From: a virus
Length of the DNA stretch: 35,811 nt
IMG/VR virus record: IMGVR_UViG_3300025151_000130
Location: 1-35,811 of that record
Reading direction: 5' to 3' (one strand)
Shown in pieces: positions 35,575-35,811 of the stretch (position 1 is the first letter of the stretch; each line of letters begins with the position of its first letter). The notes under the pieces are model-generated. The model did no database searches. It was given only the letters and a program-made list of their open reading frames with translations, and was not told the origin of the DNA. The position numbers and the translations under genes are program-made.

Positions 35575-35811
35575 TGCCTAAGAAAATTGTTGAAATACCT
35601 TACGAAAATATCGTTGTTGGGTCGGACATAAGAGCACTGTTGTATTCCTTCACTAAGGGTATGACGTGCTTTTATGTTCATCAAAACAAGATAGAACCAA
35701 TTGTTCAACCAGCCAATCAATTTGTCTTAGATAATTTCTGTGCAGATGAGAATATCGCAAATGAAAATAAACAAGAAAAGTTCTTAGAAACTGATAAATT
35801 AGAGTTCTTTT
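35574..35811 (+). CDS. hypothetical protein, cut by the window end
   Basis: The frame begins in a TAATG overlap with the co-chaperonin stop and stays open for 79 residues to the end of the window. It starts MPKKIVEIPYENIVVGSDIR, continues ALLYSFTKGMTCFYVHQNKI and then turns acidic and Asn-rich. No family is recognised from this part. Confidence 0.65.
   Translation, partial: MPKKIVEIPYENIVVGSDIRALLYSFTKGMTCFYVHQNKIEPIVQPANQFVLDNFCADENIANENKQEKFLETDKLEFF

Noticed and set aside
1-35811. CRISPR arrays, insertion sequences or rRNA
   Set aside because: No regularly spaced repeats, transposase motifs or rRNA-like sequence were seen on reading the window.

Overview
The window is the interior of a large, lytic, contractile-tailed phage genome (myovirus) from the broad T4-like group. 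Every supported gene reads on the + strand, packed end to end with many TAATG, ATGA or longer overlaps. The T4-like assignment rests on a scaffold/major capsid pair (gp22/gp23-like), neck and tail-terminator-like genes, a sheath (gp18-like), tail tube proteins (gp19-like), baseplate genes, a gp32-like single-strand binding protein, UvsX and a hexameric helicase. The replicative polymerase, however, is a short family A enzyme rather than the family B gp43 of T4. Virion genes also run straight into replication genes in an order unlike T4. This points to a distant ('Far-T4') lineage. No terminase, portal, prohead protease or integrase is in the window.

Layout. 36-3024: scaffold and major capsid protein, closed by a strong terminator (3048-3085). 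3120-5879: neck/head-completion and tail-terminator genes. 5931-10061: tail sheath and two 185-residue tail tube paralogues. 10073-12401: a baseplate/tail assembly protein, a short second reading frame probably joined to it by ribosomal frameshifting, and a short tape-measure-like protein. 12426-18171: baseplate-type genes (tube initiator-like, gp53/LysM-like) and two large unrecognised proteins. 18189-26951: replication block with PolA, an FtsZ/tubulin-fold-like protein, SSB, UvsX, a tiny basic protein, a 5'-3' exonuclease, an acidic EF-hand-like protein, helicase and a class II (B12-dependent) ribonucleotide reductase. 27054-28274: holin-like protein and an M15-type endolysin. 28324-35811: accessory block of small genes with six tRNAs (Leu, Arg, Ile, Thr, Asn, Glu), an HNH nuclease, ThyX, an exported SLT lysozyme-like protein, a lipoprotein, a DUF3310 protein, an Hc1-histone-like protein, dUTPase, a degenerate glutaredoxin-like protein, a GroES-like co-chaperonin and a gene cut by the window end.

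Regulation is unusually readable. Replication and accessory genes are preceded by near-perfect bacterial sigma70 promoters (TTGACA, exactly 17 bp, TATAAT-like), often inside the 3' end of the previous gene. Virion and lysis genes instead carry a shared AACTATTTA box 29-53 bp upstream of their start codons at four places, a candidate late promoter. The sigma70 promoters and clear Shine-Dalgarno sites argue for a host with proteobacterial-type transcription rather than Bacteroidetes. The Asp/Thr/Pro-rich lipoprotein tail weakly recalls Myxococcota/Bradymonadia-type lipoproteins. The host is otherwise unknown.

Working together: ThyX, dUTPase and the reductase supply dNTPs. PolA (no proofreading domain), exonuclease, SSB, UvsX and helicase form the replisome. 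The tRNAs read A/T-ending codons. The co-chaperonin probably helps fold the capsid protein. The most interesting elements are the FtsZ/tubulin-like protein inside the replisome operon, the putative frameshift at 10844, the stripped-down polymerase and the two promoter classes. All family names come from reading motifs by eye; no database search was run.
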